Shown here: positions 44,667 to 54,269 of the stretch, piece by piece | Numbering within the stretch: the first letter of the stretch is position 1 | Layout of the letters: every line of letters starts with the position of its first letter | Assembly (NCBI RefSeq): GCF_009177065.1 | Contig: NZ_WEZF01000011.1 | Span: forward strand, 124,001 to 188,000 | Length of the DNA stretch: 64,000 bases | Direction: 5' to 3' | Origin: Tautonia marina | GTDB lineage: Bacteria; Planctomycetota; Planctomycetia; Isosphaerales; Isosphaeraceae | Notes under the pieces: model-generated | Database searches by the model: none | Told to the model about the DNA's origin: nothing | The model's input: only the letters and a program-made list of their open reading frames with translations | Program-made: the position numbers and the translations under genes

Positions 44667-44807
44667 TGCCTGATTGCGCCCTCAAGACGGCCTCAAAGCA
44701 AGTCTTCCGCGTTGATGATTCTCACACCCGGTCATCCCCTGGGGCCACTCATGCGGCCTCGTCTGGGGTTGAGACGATCCCAGCCACCCCTTGGAATACA
44801 CGAGTGA

Positions 44808-45728
44808 CTATTCCTTGTTGGATTGAAGCGTACCGATGAAGGCGTTGACGTCGGAGAGGCCGAGTTCGGAGAGTTTGGCGGGGAGGTCGTCGAGGAGGCG
44901 GTCGGAGAGGGAGGGATCGGCGAAGGTGGCGGTGCCGACCTGGACGGCGGAGGCGCCGGCGACGAGGAATTCGAGGGCGTCGTCGGCGGAGCAGATGCCG
45001 CCGATGCCGATGATGGGGAGATCGGGGAGGGCGCGGTGGACCTGCCAGACCATGCGCAGCGCGATGGGTTTGATGGCGGGGCCGCTGAGGCCGCCGATGT
45101 CGTTGGCGAGGATGGGGCGGCGGGCCCGCCAGTTGACGACGAGGCCGACGACGGTGTTGATGAGGCTGACGGCGTCGGCCCCGTTCTCGTGGGCGGCGCG
45201 GGCGACGGGGACGATGTTGGTGACGTTCGGGGTGAGCTTGGCGATGATCGGGTAGGGGCAGGCGGCGCGGCATCGAGAAACGACGCGGCCGACGGCAGCG
45301 GGATCGATGCCGAGGTCGAGGCCGTGGCTGACGTTGGGGCAGGAGAGGTTCAGCTCGATGGCGGCGAGGCCGGGTTCTTCACCCAGATCGGCGGCCATCT
45401 GGACGAACTGGTCCTCGTCCTCGCCGGCAATGTTGGCGATGACGGAGGTGCCGACGGTGCGAAGGTAGGGGAGGTGGTGGGTCCGGAAGTGGTCGATGCC
45501 GTCGTTGTCGAGGCCGATGGCGTTGAGCAGGCCTGAGGCGGTCTCGACGGTCCGAGGGGTCGGGTTGCCGGCGCGGGGTTTGGCAGTGACGGTCTTGGGG
45601 ATGACCCCGCCAAGGCGGTCGAGTCGGACGAAGGCGGCCATTTCGCGGACGTAGCCGAAGGTTCCCGACGCCACAAGAACCGGGTTGGACAGCTCCAGGC
45701 GTCCCAGACGAACTCCCATCGACACCAC
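44808..45728 (-). CDS. pyrD: Dihydroorotate dehydrogenase, class 1B type
   Basis: 306 residues from the GTG at 45728, which has AAGGA 7 nt before it; a TTG at 45758 and an ATG at 45719 are in frame. N-terminal VRLGRLELSNPVLVASGTFG binds FMN; AIELNLSCPNVSHG carries the class-1 active-site Cys; VNWRARRPILANDIGGLSGPAIKP and IIGIGGICSADDALEFLVAGASAVQVGTA are the phosphate-binding end. The enzyme makes orotate in pyrimidine synthesis. Class 1B enzymes pair with PyrK, which is not adjacent here. Divergent from the GH15 gene. Confidence 0.93.
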   Translation of the reverse strand: MVSMGVRLGRLELSNPVLVASGTFGYVREMAAFVRLDRLGGVIPKTVTAKPRAGNPTPRTVETASGLLNAIGLDNDGIDHFRTHHLPYLRTVGTSVIANIAGEDEDQFVQMAADLGEEPGLAAIELNLSCPNVSHGLDLGIDPAAVGRVVSRCRAACPYPIIAKLTPNVTNIVPVARAAHENGADAVSLINTVVGLVVNWRARRPILANDIGGLSGPAIKPIALRMVWQVHRALPDLPIIGIGGICSADDALEFLVAGASAVQVGTATFADPSLSDRLLDDLPAKLSELGLSDVNAFIGTLQSNKE

Positions 45729-45891
45729 GGTACATTCCTTCTTGTTCTGTGATTCCAAAAGGCGTCGGCCCCCGTTGTGCGCGATTGCCGGGAGACGCGT
45801 CTGAGACTAGGGTAACATTGAGTCACGCTCGCCGGAGCGCCGGAACCGAGACGGAGCACGACCTGGCTTGACCCGACAGGACCCTGCCACC

Positions 45892-47715
45892 ATGCCCTTG
45901 CTGCTTGAAGATTATGCCCTGATCGGTGATTGTCAGACGGCCGCGCTGGTCGGCCGGGACGGCTCGATCGACTGGTTGTGTTTCCCGAGGTTCGACTCGG
46001 GGGCGGTGTTTGCGGCGTTGCTCGGCAACGAGGAGCATGGGCACTGGACGATTGCGCCGGAAGGGCCGATTCGGGCGGTGCGGCGGCAGTATCGGCCGGG
46101 AACTCTGGTGCTGGAAACGGAGTTCGACACCGACACAGGGACGGTTCGGATTACCGACTGCATGCCCCCGCGCGACGAGTTGCCCGACGTGCTTCGGTTG
46201 GTCGAGTGCCGCCGGGGAACGGTCCGGATGACGATGGACCTGGTGATCCGGTTCGACTACGGCTCGATCATCCCGTGGGTGCAGCACACGCCGCAAGGGA
46301 TCTCGGCGGTGGCGGGGCCGGACATGGTCCGGTTGCGAACCGATGTGCCGGTGCATGGCGAGGATTTTCATACGGTTTCCTCCTTCGAACTGTCGACCGG
46401 TCAGACGGCCAGCTTCGACCTGACGTGGTATCCGTCGCACGAGAAGGAACCGAAGGAGGTCGATCACACCAACGCCATTCACGACACCGAGCGCTGGTGG
46501 CGTGAATGGATCGATCGGTCGTCGTACGGCGAGGGCTCGATCGATGAGACGATCGACCAGCCTCACTGGGCCGAGGCGGTCAAGCGGTCGTTGATCACGC
46601 TGAAGGCCCTGACCTACGCGCCGACCGGGGGGATTGTGGCCGCACCAACGACGAGCCTGCCGGAGCTGATCGGCGGGGTTCGGAACTGGGACTACCGCTA
46701 TTGCTGGCTGCGCGACGCGACGTTCACGCTGTATGCGTTGATGAACGCCGGGTATCACGACGAGGCCCGAGCCTGGCGCGAGTGGCTCTTGCGTGCCGTG
46801 GCGGGAAAGCCGTCGCAGATGCAGATCATGTACGGCCTGGCCGGCGAGCATCGCCTGACCGAGCTGCAACTGCCGTGGTTGCCGGGGTATGAGAATTCGA
46901 GCCCGGTGCGGATCGGCAACGCGGCGTTCGACCAGTTCCAGCTCGACGTGCCGGGCGAGGTGATGGACGCCCTGCACCAGTGCCGCAAGGTGGGGCTGGA
47001 GCCGATCGCCGCGTCGTGGAACTTTCAGAAGGAACTGATGAATTACCTCGAAACGGCCTGGGATCAGCCGGACGAGGGGATCTGGGAAGTGCGGGGGCCT
47101 CGGCGGCACTTCACGCATTCGAAGATGATGGCCTGGGTCGCTGCCGATCGCGCCGTTAAAGGGGTGGAACAGTTCGACCGAGACGGCGCTGTCGATCGCT
47201 GGCGAAGCCTCCGCGATCGGATTCGGCATGAAATCCTGGAACGGGCCTTCGATCCCGAGGTCGGCGCGTTCATGCAATCGTACGGATCGAAATTTCTGGA
47301 TGCCAGTGTGTTGATGATGCCGCTGGTCGGATTCCTGGAACCCAACGACCCCCGGATGGTCAGCACGGTGCGGGCGATCGAGGAGCGTTTGATGCACGAC
47401 GGCTTCGTCGATCGGTACGAGACGGACCCGTCGGTCGATGGCCTGCCGCCGGGCGAGGGGTCGTTTTTGCTCTGCTCGTTCTGGATGGTGGACAATTACA
47501 CCTTGATGGGCCGCCGAGCCGACGCGAAGCGGATGTTCGAACACTTGTTGTCGATTCGGAGCGACCTCGGCCTGCTATCGGAAGCGTACGACCTTACCAA
47601 TCGCCGGCTCGTGGGCAATTTTCCGCAGGCGTTCAGCCACATCGGCCTGATCAACACGGCGTATAACCTCAGTACCGCCGCCGCCCACCCGGCCGAGCAG
47701 CGGCAGCATAGCTAG
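45892..47715 (+). CDS. Glycoside hydrolase family 15 protein (glucoamylase/trehalase-like)
   Basis: 607 residues without a signal peptide. The N-terminal beta-sandwich starts LLEDYALIGDCQTAALVGRD followed by GSIDWLCFPRFDS, diagnostic for bacterial GH15. The (alpha/alpha)6 barrel shows ELIGGVRNWDYRYCWLRDA, IWEVRGPRRHFTHSKMMAWV (catalytic Glu region) and the end FPQAFSHIGLINTAYNL. Members hydrolyse alpha-glucosidic links in maltooligosaccharides or trehalose inside the cell; motifs alone do not separate the two. Monocistronic by context. The ATG at 45892 is preceded by CAGGA. Confidence 0.92.
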   Translation: MPLLLEDYALIGDCQTAALVGRDGSIDWLCFPRFDSGAVFAALLGNEEHGHWTIAPEGPIRAVRRQYRPGTLVLETEFDTDTGTVRITDCMPPRDELPDVLRLVECRRGTVRMTMDLVIRFDYGSIIPWVQHTPQGISAVAGPDMVRLRTDVPVHGEDFHTVSSFELSTGQTASFDLTWYPSHEKEPKEVDHTNAIHDTERWWREWIDRSSYGEGSIDETIDQPHWAEAVKRSLITLKALTYAPTGGIVAAPTTSLPELIGGVRNWDYRYCWLRDATFTLYALMNAGYHDEARAWREWLLRAVAGKPSQMQIMYGLAGEHRLTELQLPWLPGYENSSPVRIGNAAFDQFQLDVPGEVMDALHQCRKVGLEPIAASWNFQKELMNYLETAWDQPDEGIWEVRGPRRHFTHSKMMAWVAADRAVKGVEQFDRDGAVDRWRSLRDRIRHEILERAFDPEVGAFMQSYGSKFLDASVLMMPLVGFLEPNDPRMVSTVRAIEERLMHDGFVDRYETDPSVDGLPPGEGSFLLCSFWMVDNYTLMGRRADAKRMFEHLLSIRSDLGLLSEAYDLTNRRLVGNFPQAFSHIGLINTAYNLSTAAAHPAEQRQHS

Positions 47716-47822
47716 GAACCCGATCCGTTGATGGGTGCCCCAAGGGGCCCTCGGGAATGCCTGGGACCAGGATGGCCCCAGACACCCCAGGGATTCCGAT
47801 TCCGGGCCATCAGAATCAGGGA

Positions 47823-48437
47823 TCAATCCTGTGGAAGGGCCGCATCGGACTCGGCGGGCTGTTCGTCGAGGATGGCCTTGACGACGTCCTCGATGCGGCT
47901 GGGCATCAGGCCGATGGCGCGGACGATCCCCTTGCGGTCGACGACGGCGTAGGTGGGGTAGAAGGCGACGTTCCAGGCCTCGGCGGTTTCCTGGTCGGGG
48001 TCGCGGGCGACGGGGTACTGAATGTCGCGCTGCTCGACGACCTGCTCAAGCTTCTCCTGACCGCGAGAGGTGCAGATACCGAGCACGAGGACGCCTTGAT
48101 CGGCGTAGCGCTTGGCCAGGTCGTTGTTCTTGGGGATGGCGGCGAGGCAGGGGCCGCACCAGGTGGCCCAGAGGTCGACGATCAGGATCTTGCCTTCGAG
48201 GTCGCCGGCGGAGAGATCGGCGTTGATCCAGTCGCCGATGGTGAACTCGGGCCGGGGCTGGCCGGTCATCTCGGCGTGAGCGGCCTGGAGTTCGGGCCTG
48301 TTGACGGTGAAGAAGTACGAATCGGGGAATTCTCGCTGGGCGTTTGCGGTTGAGGCCATCGCCAGGGCGAAGCAGGCGCCCAGGGTCGTCGCCGTTGCGA
48401 GTCTTCGAAGCCAGGACCGATCGAGTCGTGTCGTCAT
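47823..48437 (-). CDS. Exported thioredoxin-like (TlpA/ResA-type) protein
   Basis: 204 residues. Signal peptide (about 1-33, LATATTLGACFALAMASTANA). The thioredoxin fold follows with IVDLWATWCGPCLAAIPKNN (redox pair C94 and C97), LVLGICTSRGQ and NVAFYPTYAVVDRKG (cis-Pro). TlpA/ResA proteins reduce disulfides on periplasmic proteins such as apocytochromes. No cytochrome maturation genes adjoin it, but PVC-type cytochromes occur in the window. The ATG at 48437 has GGAG 9 nt upstream; an in-frame ATG at 48452 is less well placed. Confidence 0.9.
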   Translation of the reverse strand: MTTRLDRSWLRRLATATTLGACFALAMASTANAQREFPDSYFFTVNRPELQAAHAEMTGQPRPEFTIGDWINADLSAGDLEGKILIVDLWATWCGPCLAAIPKNNDLAKRYADQGVLVLGICTSRGQEKLEQVVEQRDIQYPVARDPDQETAEAWNVAFYPTYAVVDRKGIVRAIGLMPSRIEDVVKAILDEQPAESDAALPQD

Positions 48438-48580
48438 GTTCGCGTGCTCCATACGACGGGCCATCTCCGGACCCGGCGCCCGAGGCACAATCCGGGAGCG
48501 TCCGGGTCCGCAACTGATCATACCTTTGGTTATGAAGCTCTGCCAATGGGTAATACGCGTCCTTCGGATCAACCACACGG

Positions 48581-49102
48581 TCATCCGTCTTCCGGTTCGA
48601 TGGGAGGGCCGAGCAGGCCGGCGACGACCGGGCGGAGATCGGCGGGGGCAATTGGGGGATCGGCGGCGAGGCGACGGGCAAGGGAAGCCCAGGAGGAGAG
48701 ATCGAGGCCCAGGAGGCGCGGAACGCCGAGCGCGACGACGCCTTCGAACAGCTCGGCGGCGCGGAGGGCGTGGGTGGAGACGCCTCGGGGCTGCCCCTGG
48801 CGGACCTTGACGCCGGCGGCGGCGAGCTTGATGAGCGCCTTCAGAACGTCGGCGGTGGGGCCGCGGCGGTGGTGGGCATGCCAGAGGGATTCCCAGGCTT
48901 CGTGGGCCTCCCAGTAGTAGCCGGCGTTGTAGAGCCGAACCCCGCGCAGGTAGGCGGCCGAGCGGTGCCAGGCGTCGGCCTCGATGGGCGAAACCGGATG
49001 GCGGGGGGTATCGGCCAGGTGCCCACCGGCGCCGCTGATCGGGTGCGGCCAGGGGCCTCCGGGGACGTAGGAGTAGGGGGGGAGGGGGTCGTCGGGAGCC
49101 AT
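48581..49102 (-). CDS. DUF309-family protein
   Basis: 173 residues. The domain signature is RSAAYLRGVRLYNAGYYWEA, HEAWESLWHAHHRRGPTADV and LKALIKLAAAGVKVRQGQPR, an all-helical bundle with conserved His/Glu (EAHEAWE). The biochemical role of DUF309 is not established. The N-terminal 40 residues are Pro/Gly-rich. No neighbour suggests a pathway; the EutBC-type gene is divergent. Confidence 0.85.
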   Translation of the reverse strand: MAPDDPLPPYSYVPGGPWPHPISGAGGHLADTPRHPVSPIEADAWHRSAAYLRGVRLYNAGYYWEAHEAWESLWHAHHRRGPTADVLKALIKLAAAGVKVRQGQPRGVSTHALRAAELFEGVVALGVPRLLGLDLSSWASLARRLAADPPIAPADLRPVVAGLLGPPIEPEDG

Positions 49103-49344
49103 CGGCGAGGACCAAGAGGGGCGCGAGGGGATTCCCGATGCGCGACGGGAGGCCGCCGGAACCGACCCGACCGGGGGACGCGAACAATTCTCCTGGAGCA
49201 TTGCGCGGCCGAGCGGTATTGTACGATGTCTAAGACATTCGAGACAGCCTGACCGGGACCGCATGGCCGTGATGCCGCCGGGGTCAAGCCTGGCTCGAAC
49301 GGGTCCATCGTCAATCCCCCTTTTATGGGAAGACAACGCTCGTG

Positions 49345-51648
49345 ATGCAACGCCGAACCTTCCTGAGCGCACTGGCGGGCGGGGCCTCGGCCGTCGCCTT
49401 CACTTCGATCTCGCAGCGATTGAGGGCCGGAATGCTCGCGGACGAGCCGCCGGTACGGCTCGATCCGTCCGGAGCGGGAGAGAGTGTTTTCGACCGGGTC
49501 CGGACGATGGCAGGGGCCTTTGACGCTCGGCTCTACACGAAAATCCTGGGCGCGGCCAATGCGTTCAAGGAGGGGGATGAAATTGTCGGCGTGGCCGCGG
49601 TGGATGAGGATTCGCGCGTCCAGGCTCGGACGCTGTTGAGCAACACGAGGATTGAGGAGATCGATGCACACCCGTTGATTGAGGACAGCCTGTCGGCATT
49701 GCTGCGGCGGTCGCGGGATGATCGGGCGGCGCAGCGGACGGAAGGAATGACCGTCGGGGACTTGAAGCGGTTCCTGCTCGATCGGGATGAGGACGCCATC
49801 AAGGGGATCATGCCGGGGTTGTCGAGCGAGGTGATCGGCTGCGTCGTGAAGCTGATGAGCAACGAGGAGCTGATCGCCGTCGGGTCGAAGGTGTTCAATC
49901 CGCTGCCGGGGAGCAAGGTCGGGGCGAGGGGGTATCTGGGGGCGAGGATCCAGCCGAACTCACCGACGGATGATGTGATTGACATTCGATGGCAGGTGTT
50001 CTCGGGCTGGTCGTTCGCGGTGGGAGACGTCTTGCTCGGCAATAACCCGGTGTCGAGCACCCCGGAATCGGTCGGGGCGATCGAGAAGACGTTGAAGGAG
50101 GTGATCGCCACGTTCGGGCTTGAAGACGTGCTGCCGCATTGCGTGCTGTCGCATATTGATGTGCAGGCCGAGGTGGAGGCATCGCAGCCGGGAAGCACGG
50201 CCCTCTGGTTTCAGAGCATCGCCGGGAGCGATGCGGCGAACCGGACGTTCGACGTGAGCACCGAGAAGATGCTGGGCTATGCCGACGCCCGATCGGGGCC
50301 GTTCGGCCTCTACTTCGAGACGGGGCAAGGTGCGGACTTCACCAACGGCCACGCGCAGGGCGTGGACATGGTGGTGCACGAAGCGCGCAAGTATGGCTTC
50401 GCCCGAGCCCTGGCCCAGCGTGTCGCCCAGGCCCGAGCAAATGCGGGGGCCGAGCCCGACGCCTGGTTGATCGTGAACGATGTGGCCGGGTTCATCGGGC
50501 CGGAGGTCTTCCGGACGAAGGAGCAGCTTGTCCGCTGCTGCCTCGAAGACATCGTGATGGGCAAGCTGCACGGGTTGTGCATCGGGTTGGATGTGTGCTC
50601 GACCCTGCACATGAGCGTATCGCTCGACGACCTGGACTGGTGCCTCGATCAGGTGACCCCGGCCTGCCCGGCGTACCTGATGGGATTGCCGACGAAGATC
50701 GACCCGATGCTCGGCTATTTGACGACCGGGTTCCAGGATCACGTGCGGTTGCGGGAGACGTTCGGGACGCGCGTCGAGGATCGCATGTGGGCGTTTTTCC
50801 AGGCACTCGGGGTCATCGACGCCGACGGCAGGCCGACCGAGCATTTCGGCGACCCGCTCTGGGTGTACTTGCAGTATTGCCGACGCAAGGGGGACGCGCG
50901 GAGCGACGCCGAGATCCTCTCCGACGGGACCGCCCAGATGGACGCCGTCCGGAGCCACGGCGTGTTCCTGCCCCGAGGGCACGGCGAGCGGCCGTTCGAC
51001 CTGGAGCCGGGGCTCGGCGAGGCGATTACTCGGATTTACGACGACGCGAAGGAGAGCATCTGGGCCGAGCTTCCCCCGGCGTTCGTCGCCGGGGTGCCGG
51101 GGGCGGTTTCGGTGGCGACCCGATCGGCGGATCGAGAGGATTACATCCTTCACCCCGAATCCGGCGAGCGCCTTTCCGACGCGGGCCTTGAGACGATCCG
51201 GCGGCTCCGGCAGAACCATAACGGGCGCTTTGATGTTCAGATCGTGATTTCCGATGGTTTGAATGCCCTGGCGATCAGCGAGGAGGGGCACCTGGCGCCG
51301 TTCCTCGATCGCCTCCGCGCCCAGCTTGAGCGCGACGGGTTCCGGGCCGCTCCCGAGCACATCGTCGTCACCTCCGGCCGGGTCCGCGCGGGCTACCGGA
51401 TTGGCGAGACGCTGTTCGGCGGCCTCGACGGGCGGCGGGCGGTCTTGCACCTGATCGGCGAGCGGCCCGGCACCGGGCACCGGACGTTCTCGGTTTACCT
51501 CACCTCGGCCGACGGGTCCGTCTGGGGTCGGGAGGACGCGGTCGACCACAACATCACCAAGGTCGTTTCGGGGATCGCCACGACGGCCCTCTCGCCCGCC
51601 CGGGGGGTGGACGAGACGATGAGCTTGTTGAATATCGTAAACCCCTGA
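49345..51648 (+). CDS. Fused ethanolamine ammonia-lyase (EutB-EutC) with N-terminal Tat-like signal
   Basis: 767 residues. Residues 1-35 look like a twin-arginine signal: MQRRTFLSALAGGASAVAF. EutB-like heavy chain about 55-545: GDEIVGVAAVDEDSRVQART, LLSNTRIEEIDAHPLI, MSNEELIAVGSKVFNPLPGS and VIDIRWQVFSGWSFAVGDVL. EutC-like light chain about 575-767: FDVQIVISDGLNALAI, VTSGRVRAGYRIGETLFGG, AVLHLIGERPGTGHRTFSVY. The enzyme uses adenosylcobalamin to split ethanolamine into acetaldehyde and ammonia; usually the chains are separate and cytosolic. A later Met (near residue 30) could start an unexported form. No eut microcompartment, reactivase or cobalamin genes nearby. GTG at 49342 is also in frame. 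Confidence 0.9.
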   Translation: MQRRTFLSALAGGASAVAFTSISQRLRAGMLADEPPVRLDPSGAGESVFDRVRTMAGAFDARLYTKILGAANAFKEGDEIVGVAAVDEDSRVQARTLLSNTRIEEIDAHPLIEDSLSALLRRSRDDRAAQRTEGMTVGDLKRFLLDRDEDAIKGIMPGLSSEVIGCVVKLMSNEELIAVGSKVFNPLPGSKVGARGYLGARIQPNSPTDDVIDIRWQVFSGWSFAVGDVLLGNNPVSSTPESVGAIEKTLKEVIATFGLEDVLPHCVLSHIDVQAEVEASQPGSTALWFQSIAGSDAANRTFDVSTEKMLGYADARSGPFGLYFETGQGADFTNGHAQGVDMVVHEARKYGFARALAQRVAQARANAGAEPDAWLIVNDVAGFIGPEVFRTKEQLVRCCLEDIVMGKLHGLCIGLDVCSTLHMSVSLDDLDWCLDQVTPACPAYLMGLPTKIDPMLGYLTTGFQDHVRLRETFGTRVEDRMWAFFQALGVIDADGRPTEHFGDPLWVYLQYCRRKGDARSDAEILSDGTAQMDAVRSHGVFLPRGHGERPFDLEPGLGEAITRIYDDAKESIWAELPPAFVAGVPGAVSVATRSADREDYILHPESGERLSDAGLETIRRLRQNHNGRFDVQIVISDGLNALAISEEGHLAPFLDRLRAQLERDGFRAAPEHIVVTSGRVRAGYRIGETLFGGLDGRRAVLHLIGERPGTGHRTFSVYLTSADGSVWGREDAVDHNITKVVSGIATTALSPARGVDETMSLLNIVNP

Positions 51649-51738
51649 GACGGCAGTCTGTCTTGGACACTTGTCCGGACAGTAATCGTTTGCCTAAAAT
51701 TCAACTTCACCTATCAGGCTCATGAAACAAGGCTCTCG

Positions 51739-52011
51739 ATGATCGAGTTCGACTTGATCGTCTGGGATGATGAGGACGATCCAAAAGGAAACGTCCAGCA
51801 CATCGCGGCGAATGGGTTGACGATCGAGGACGTTGAACAGGTCTTGAGAGACCCGTCACAACGGGTCACTGTGAGCCGCTCGACGGGACGACCTCTTGTC
51901 TTCGGGATGACCGAGACGGGGACGATGATCCTCGTCGTTTATGAGATTCTGGAAACCGAACCCGTCACGGTCATTCGCCCCGTCACGGCGTACGAACCGG
52001 AGTCGGTGTGA
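51739..52011 (+). CDS. Small toxin-like protein (BrnT/DUF4258-like)
   Basis: 90 residues: EFDLIVWDDEDDPKGNVQHI, HIAANGLTIEDVEQVLRDPSQRV and GMTETGTMILVVYEI. The N-term / NVxHI.xHGLTxEEVEEVL / xTxxGRxLxVVY order is that of BrnT/RelE-fold toxins and DUF4258 proteins. Length and the overlapping HTH gene downstream (the stop TGA and the next ribosome site share bases) support a type II toxin-antitoxin pair. 90 bp after the EutBC-type gene. Activity not proven. Confidence 0.72.
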   Translation: MIEFDLIVWDDEDDPKGNVQHIAANGLTIEDVEQVLRDPSQRVTVSRSTGRPLVFGMTETGTMILVVYEILETEPVTVIRPVTAYEPESV

Positions 52012-52022
52012 GGAGTCATTCG

Positions 52023-52421
52023 ATGCATCCCCGAACCCGTCACTCGCTGGACCAACTGCCTCCAGAGGCGAGAGCCGCCGCTGAGGCTGCCATCGCCCGA
52101 GACAAGGCCCGGCGGGCGACTCCCGAAGGGCAGGAGGAGCAAGCCCAGGTCATCCGGAAGGTCCGCGAAGAATTCCCTCCCCTGACGATCGATCCGGAGC
52201 TCGCCGATGCGCTTGCGCAGCTCCGAGCCGAGAGGCAGCGGCAAGGGTTGAGCCTGTCCGAACTTTCGGCACGTTCCGGGATCGACCGGGCTACGCTCTC
52301 GAAGCTCGAAACCGGCAAGGTACCCAACCCCACTGTCGGAACCCTCCGAGCCCTGGCAGGTGCCTTGAAGAAGCGGATCTCGTGGTCGCTGACCGACGAC
52401 CCCGCCGTTGCGGGGCGTTGA
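52023..52421 (+). CDS. XRE-family HTH antitoxin-like protein
   Basis: 132 residues. The N-terminal half is helical and charged (EARAAAEAAIARDKARRAT). The C-terminal HTH_3 domain is clear: ALAQLRAERQRQGLSLSELS followed by ARSGIDRATLSKLETGK. AGGAG at 52011-52015 overlaps the toxin-like gene's stop and lies 7 nt before the ATG at 52023. It would repress the pair and neutralise the partner, as in HigBA-like or BrnTA-like systems. Confidence 0.78.
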   Translation: MHPRTRHSLDQLPPEARAAAEAAIARDKARRATPEGQEEQAQVIRKVREEFPPLTIDPELADALAQLRAERQRQGLSLSELSARSGIDRATLSKLETGKVPNPTVGTLRALAGALKKRISWSLTDDPAVAGR

Positions 52422-52532
52422 GAATGGACCGGGCAGGAGATCGCTCCTTGCTGGGTGCCCTGGCCAGGAGGCGAAGGCGTGAGGGTCGCTGCGTGAGGCA
52501 AAGGTTACAAGCATCGGGATAAACACCGGGCT

Positions 52533-52552
52533 TGCCCACGAAGACGTGGGCA
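52533..52552. terminator. 8-bp perfect hairpin between convergent genes
   Basis: TGCCCACGAAGACGTGGGCA: stem TGCCCACG / CGTGGGCA with AAGA loop, between the antitoxin-like gene and the convergent PEP-CTERM gene. Possibly a bidirectional terminator; similar TGCCCACG hairpins are dispersed in related genomes, from memory. Confidence 0.45.
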
Positions 52553-52584
52553 GGGCACCCGGCAGACTGGGTAGACTCAAATCG

Positions 52585-53238
52585 TCATTCCGCCGAAGGC
52601 TTATCCATCGACTTGCGACGCCAGTGCCGGATGACGAGAGCCGCAAGGCCGACGGCGCCCCAGCCGGCGACGGTCGAGGGCTCGGGTACTGGCTCGGCGA
52701 GGTATTCGGCAGGGATCGGGGGCAGGATGAAGGATGCGATGAGTTCGCCCTCCGAACCGCCGGTGACGTAACCGGAGAACGACACCTCATCCCGGAAAAA
52801 CTCGATCAGCGGAAGCTGGATCTGCGGAGAGTCGTGCCATTGCCAGTCTGATGACAAAACCGTCCCTTGCCAGGCACCATCGGGTGTCATGCCGCCATCG
52901 GGTCTGGTCGTGACGAAGCCATCCATCTCCACGTCGAAGGAGAGTGAAGGTCCACCCGTTGCCACCGGCCCCTCGATCAAGCGATCGAAGTGAAGTTGGA
53001 GCCGGAAGTTGGCTGACACCGGCTCGGCCTGTCCGTGTTGCGGCGGTCGGACGTGAATGCTGTTGAGGCGATAACTCTGCCACGCCGGCTCGTCGGGGAG
53101 GATTGCCGAGAATGTCCTCGGCTCATTCGAGCCGAAGCCGGCCTGATCGCTCATCTCGAACGTGACCCGGATTGGGGCCGCCGCGGCGGGGGTGGCGAGC
53201 AATGCCAGAGCAAGGCAGGACAGAAAGACCGGTCGCAT
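52585..53238 (-). CDS. PEP-CTERM sorting-signal exoprotein
   Basis: 217 residues. Signal peptide (about 1-21, LSCLALALLATPAAAA), a beta-rich body with no recognised domain, and the tail VPEPSTVAGWGAVGLAALVI followed by RHWRRK, the PEP-CTERM motif, hydrophobic stretch and basic end. Second such protein in the window. It is probably surface-attached after exosortase processing. Divergent from the ECF sigma gene across 294 bp. Confidence 0.85.
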   Translation of the reverse strand: MRPVFLSCLALALLATPAAAAPIRVTFEMSDQAGFGSNEPRTFSAILPDEPAWQSYRLNSIHVRPPQHGQAEPVSANFRLQLHFDRLIEGPVATGGPSLSFDVEMDGFVTTRPDGGMTPDGAWQGTVLSSDWQWHDSPQIQLPLIEFFRDEVSFSGYVTGGSEGELIASFILPPIPAEYLAEPVPEPSTVAGWGAVGLAALVIRHWRRKSMDKPSAE

Positions 53239-53532
53239 GGCAAATGCTCTCCAAATGGTCGGACCATCGCCAGTGATGGAGTCCCATGTGGGACAATAGC
53301 GACCAGGGAGGGAGCGTCAATACGAATTGGTGCAATTACGATTACACCGGGCGACTTCATGACGTATTGAGGTATACCGCAACCGGTCCCCCTGACCGAG
53401 GCGTCTGGGAGGCGCGGGGTATCGGGGCGGGTCGGGATTGGGGATCATTGAGGAGAGAGAGCGATGGCCCGTCGGTCGAGGGGGAGGGTCGGCGGGAACC
53501 TTTGGGCGACGAAGGGCGTCGAAGGGCATACG

Positions 53533-54141
53533 ATGACCGGGTTCGAGGATGACCAGGAGCTGGTCGAGGCGAGTCGGGCGGGTTCGGCGGAGGCCTTCGG
53601 GGAGCTGGTCAGGAGGCATCAGGATCGGCTCTATCCGACCCTGGTGAGGTTGACCGGGTCGGCGGAGGATGCCCAGGACCTGCTGCAGGAGTCGTTCCTG
53701 CGCGCCTACCGGAAACTGGGGAGGTTTCGGGGGGGTAGCTCCTTTTATACGTGGCTGTACCGCCTGGCCGTGAACCTGGCGTTGAGTCATCGGAGGCGTC
53801 GGAAGGGGCCGGCGAGGCTCTCGGAGCTGTGGGTCGATCGGGAGACCGAGCTTGACCCGGCGGACCTTTCCGAGCGATCCGACCCCACCTTGCCGGCCGA
53901 ACGGGCCGAGCGAGACGCGATGATCCAGGCCGCCCTGGACGCGCTGGCACCCGACCACCGGGCCGTGGTGGTCCTGAAGGAGTTCGACGGCCTGCGGTAC
54001 GAGGAGATCGCCGCGATCCTGGACATCCCCGTCGGCACCGTCCGGAGCCGATTGCACCGGGCCCGCAAAGAGCTTCGCGATCAGCTTTCGGACTTCCTGG
54101 ATGAATCGCCGGTTCGCCAGGGGCCGCTCGACTCGGACTGA
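53533..54141 (+). CDS. ECF-type RNA polymerase sigma factor
   Basis: 202 residues. Region 2: LVRLTGSAEDAQDLLQESFL and RGGSSFYTWLYRLAVNLAL; region 4: LAPDHRAVVVLKEFDGLRYE followed by EIAAILDIPVGTVRSRLHRA. This is the RpoE-like class with a membrane anti-sigma partner, and the next gene is a fitting candidate. The ATG at 53533 has AAGGG about 7 nt upstream; a longer frame begins upstream without support. 128 bp to the anti-sigma gene. Confidence 0.92.
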   Translation: MTGFEDDQELVEASRAGSAEAFGELVRRHQDRLYPTLVRLTGSAEDAQDLLQESFLRAYRKLGRFRGGSSFYTWLYRLAVNLALSHRRRRKGPARLSELWVDRETELDPADLSERSDPTLPAERAERDAMIQAALDALAPDHRAVVVLKEFDGLRYEEIAAILDIPVGTVRSRLHRARKELRDQLSDFLDESPVRQGPLDSD

Positions 54142-54269
54142 AACGCCTCGGACTGATTGAACATGGCGGAGGGATCGTCTCGTTTTCGAATCCTTCTTGA
54201 TCCGTCTCCGTCTGGTTGTGCTTGCCTCGCGTTCGCTTCTTCCTCATTCTTCCTTCCCCGTTGCTCCCA

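Noticed and set aside
49345-52421. Ethanolamine-utilisation microcompartment operon
   Set aside because: Only the fused ammonia-lyase is present; no shell proteins, EutA, EutG/E or cobalamin genes flank it.
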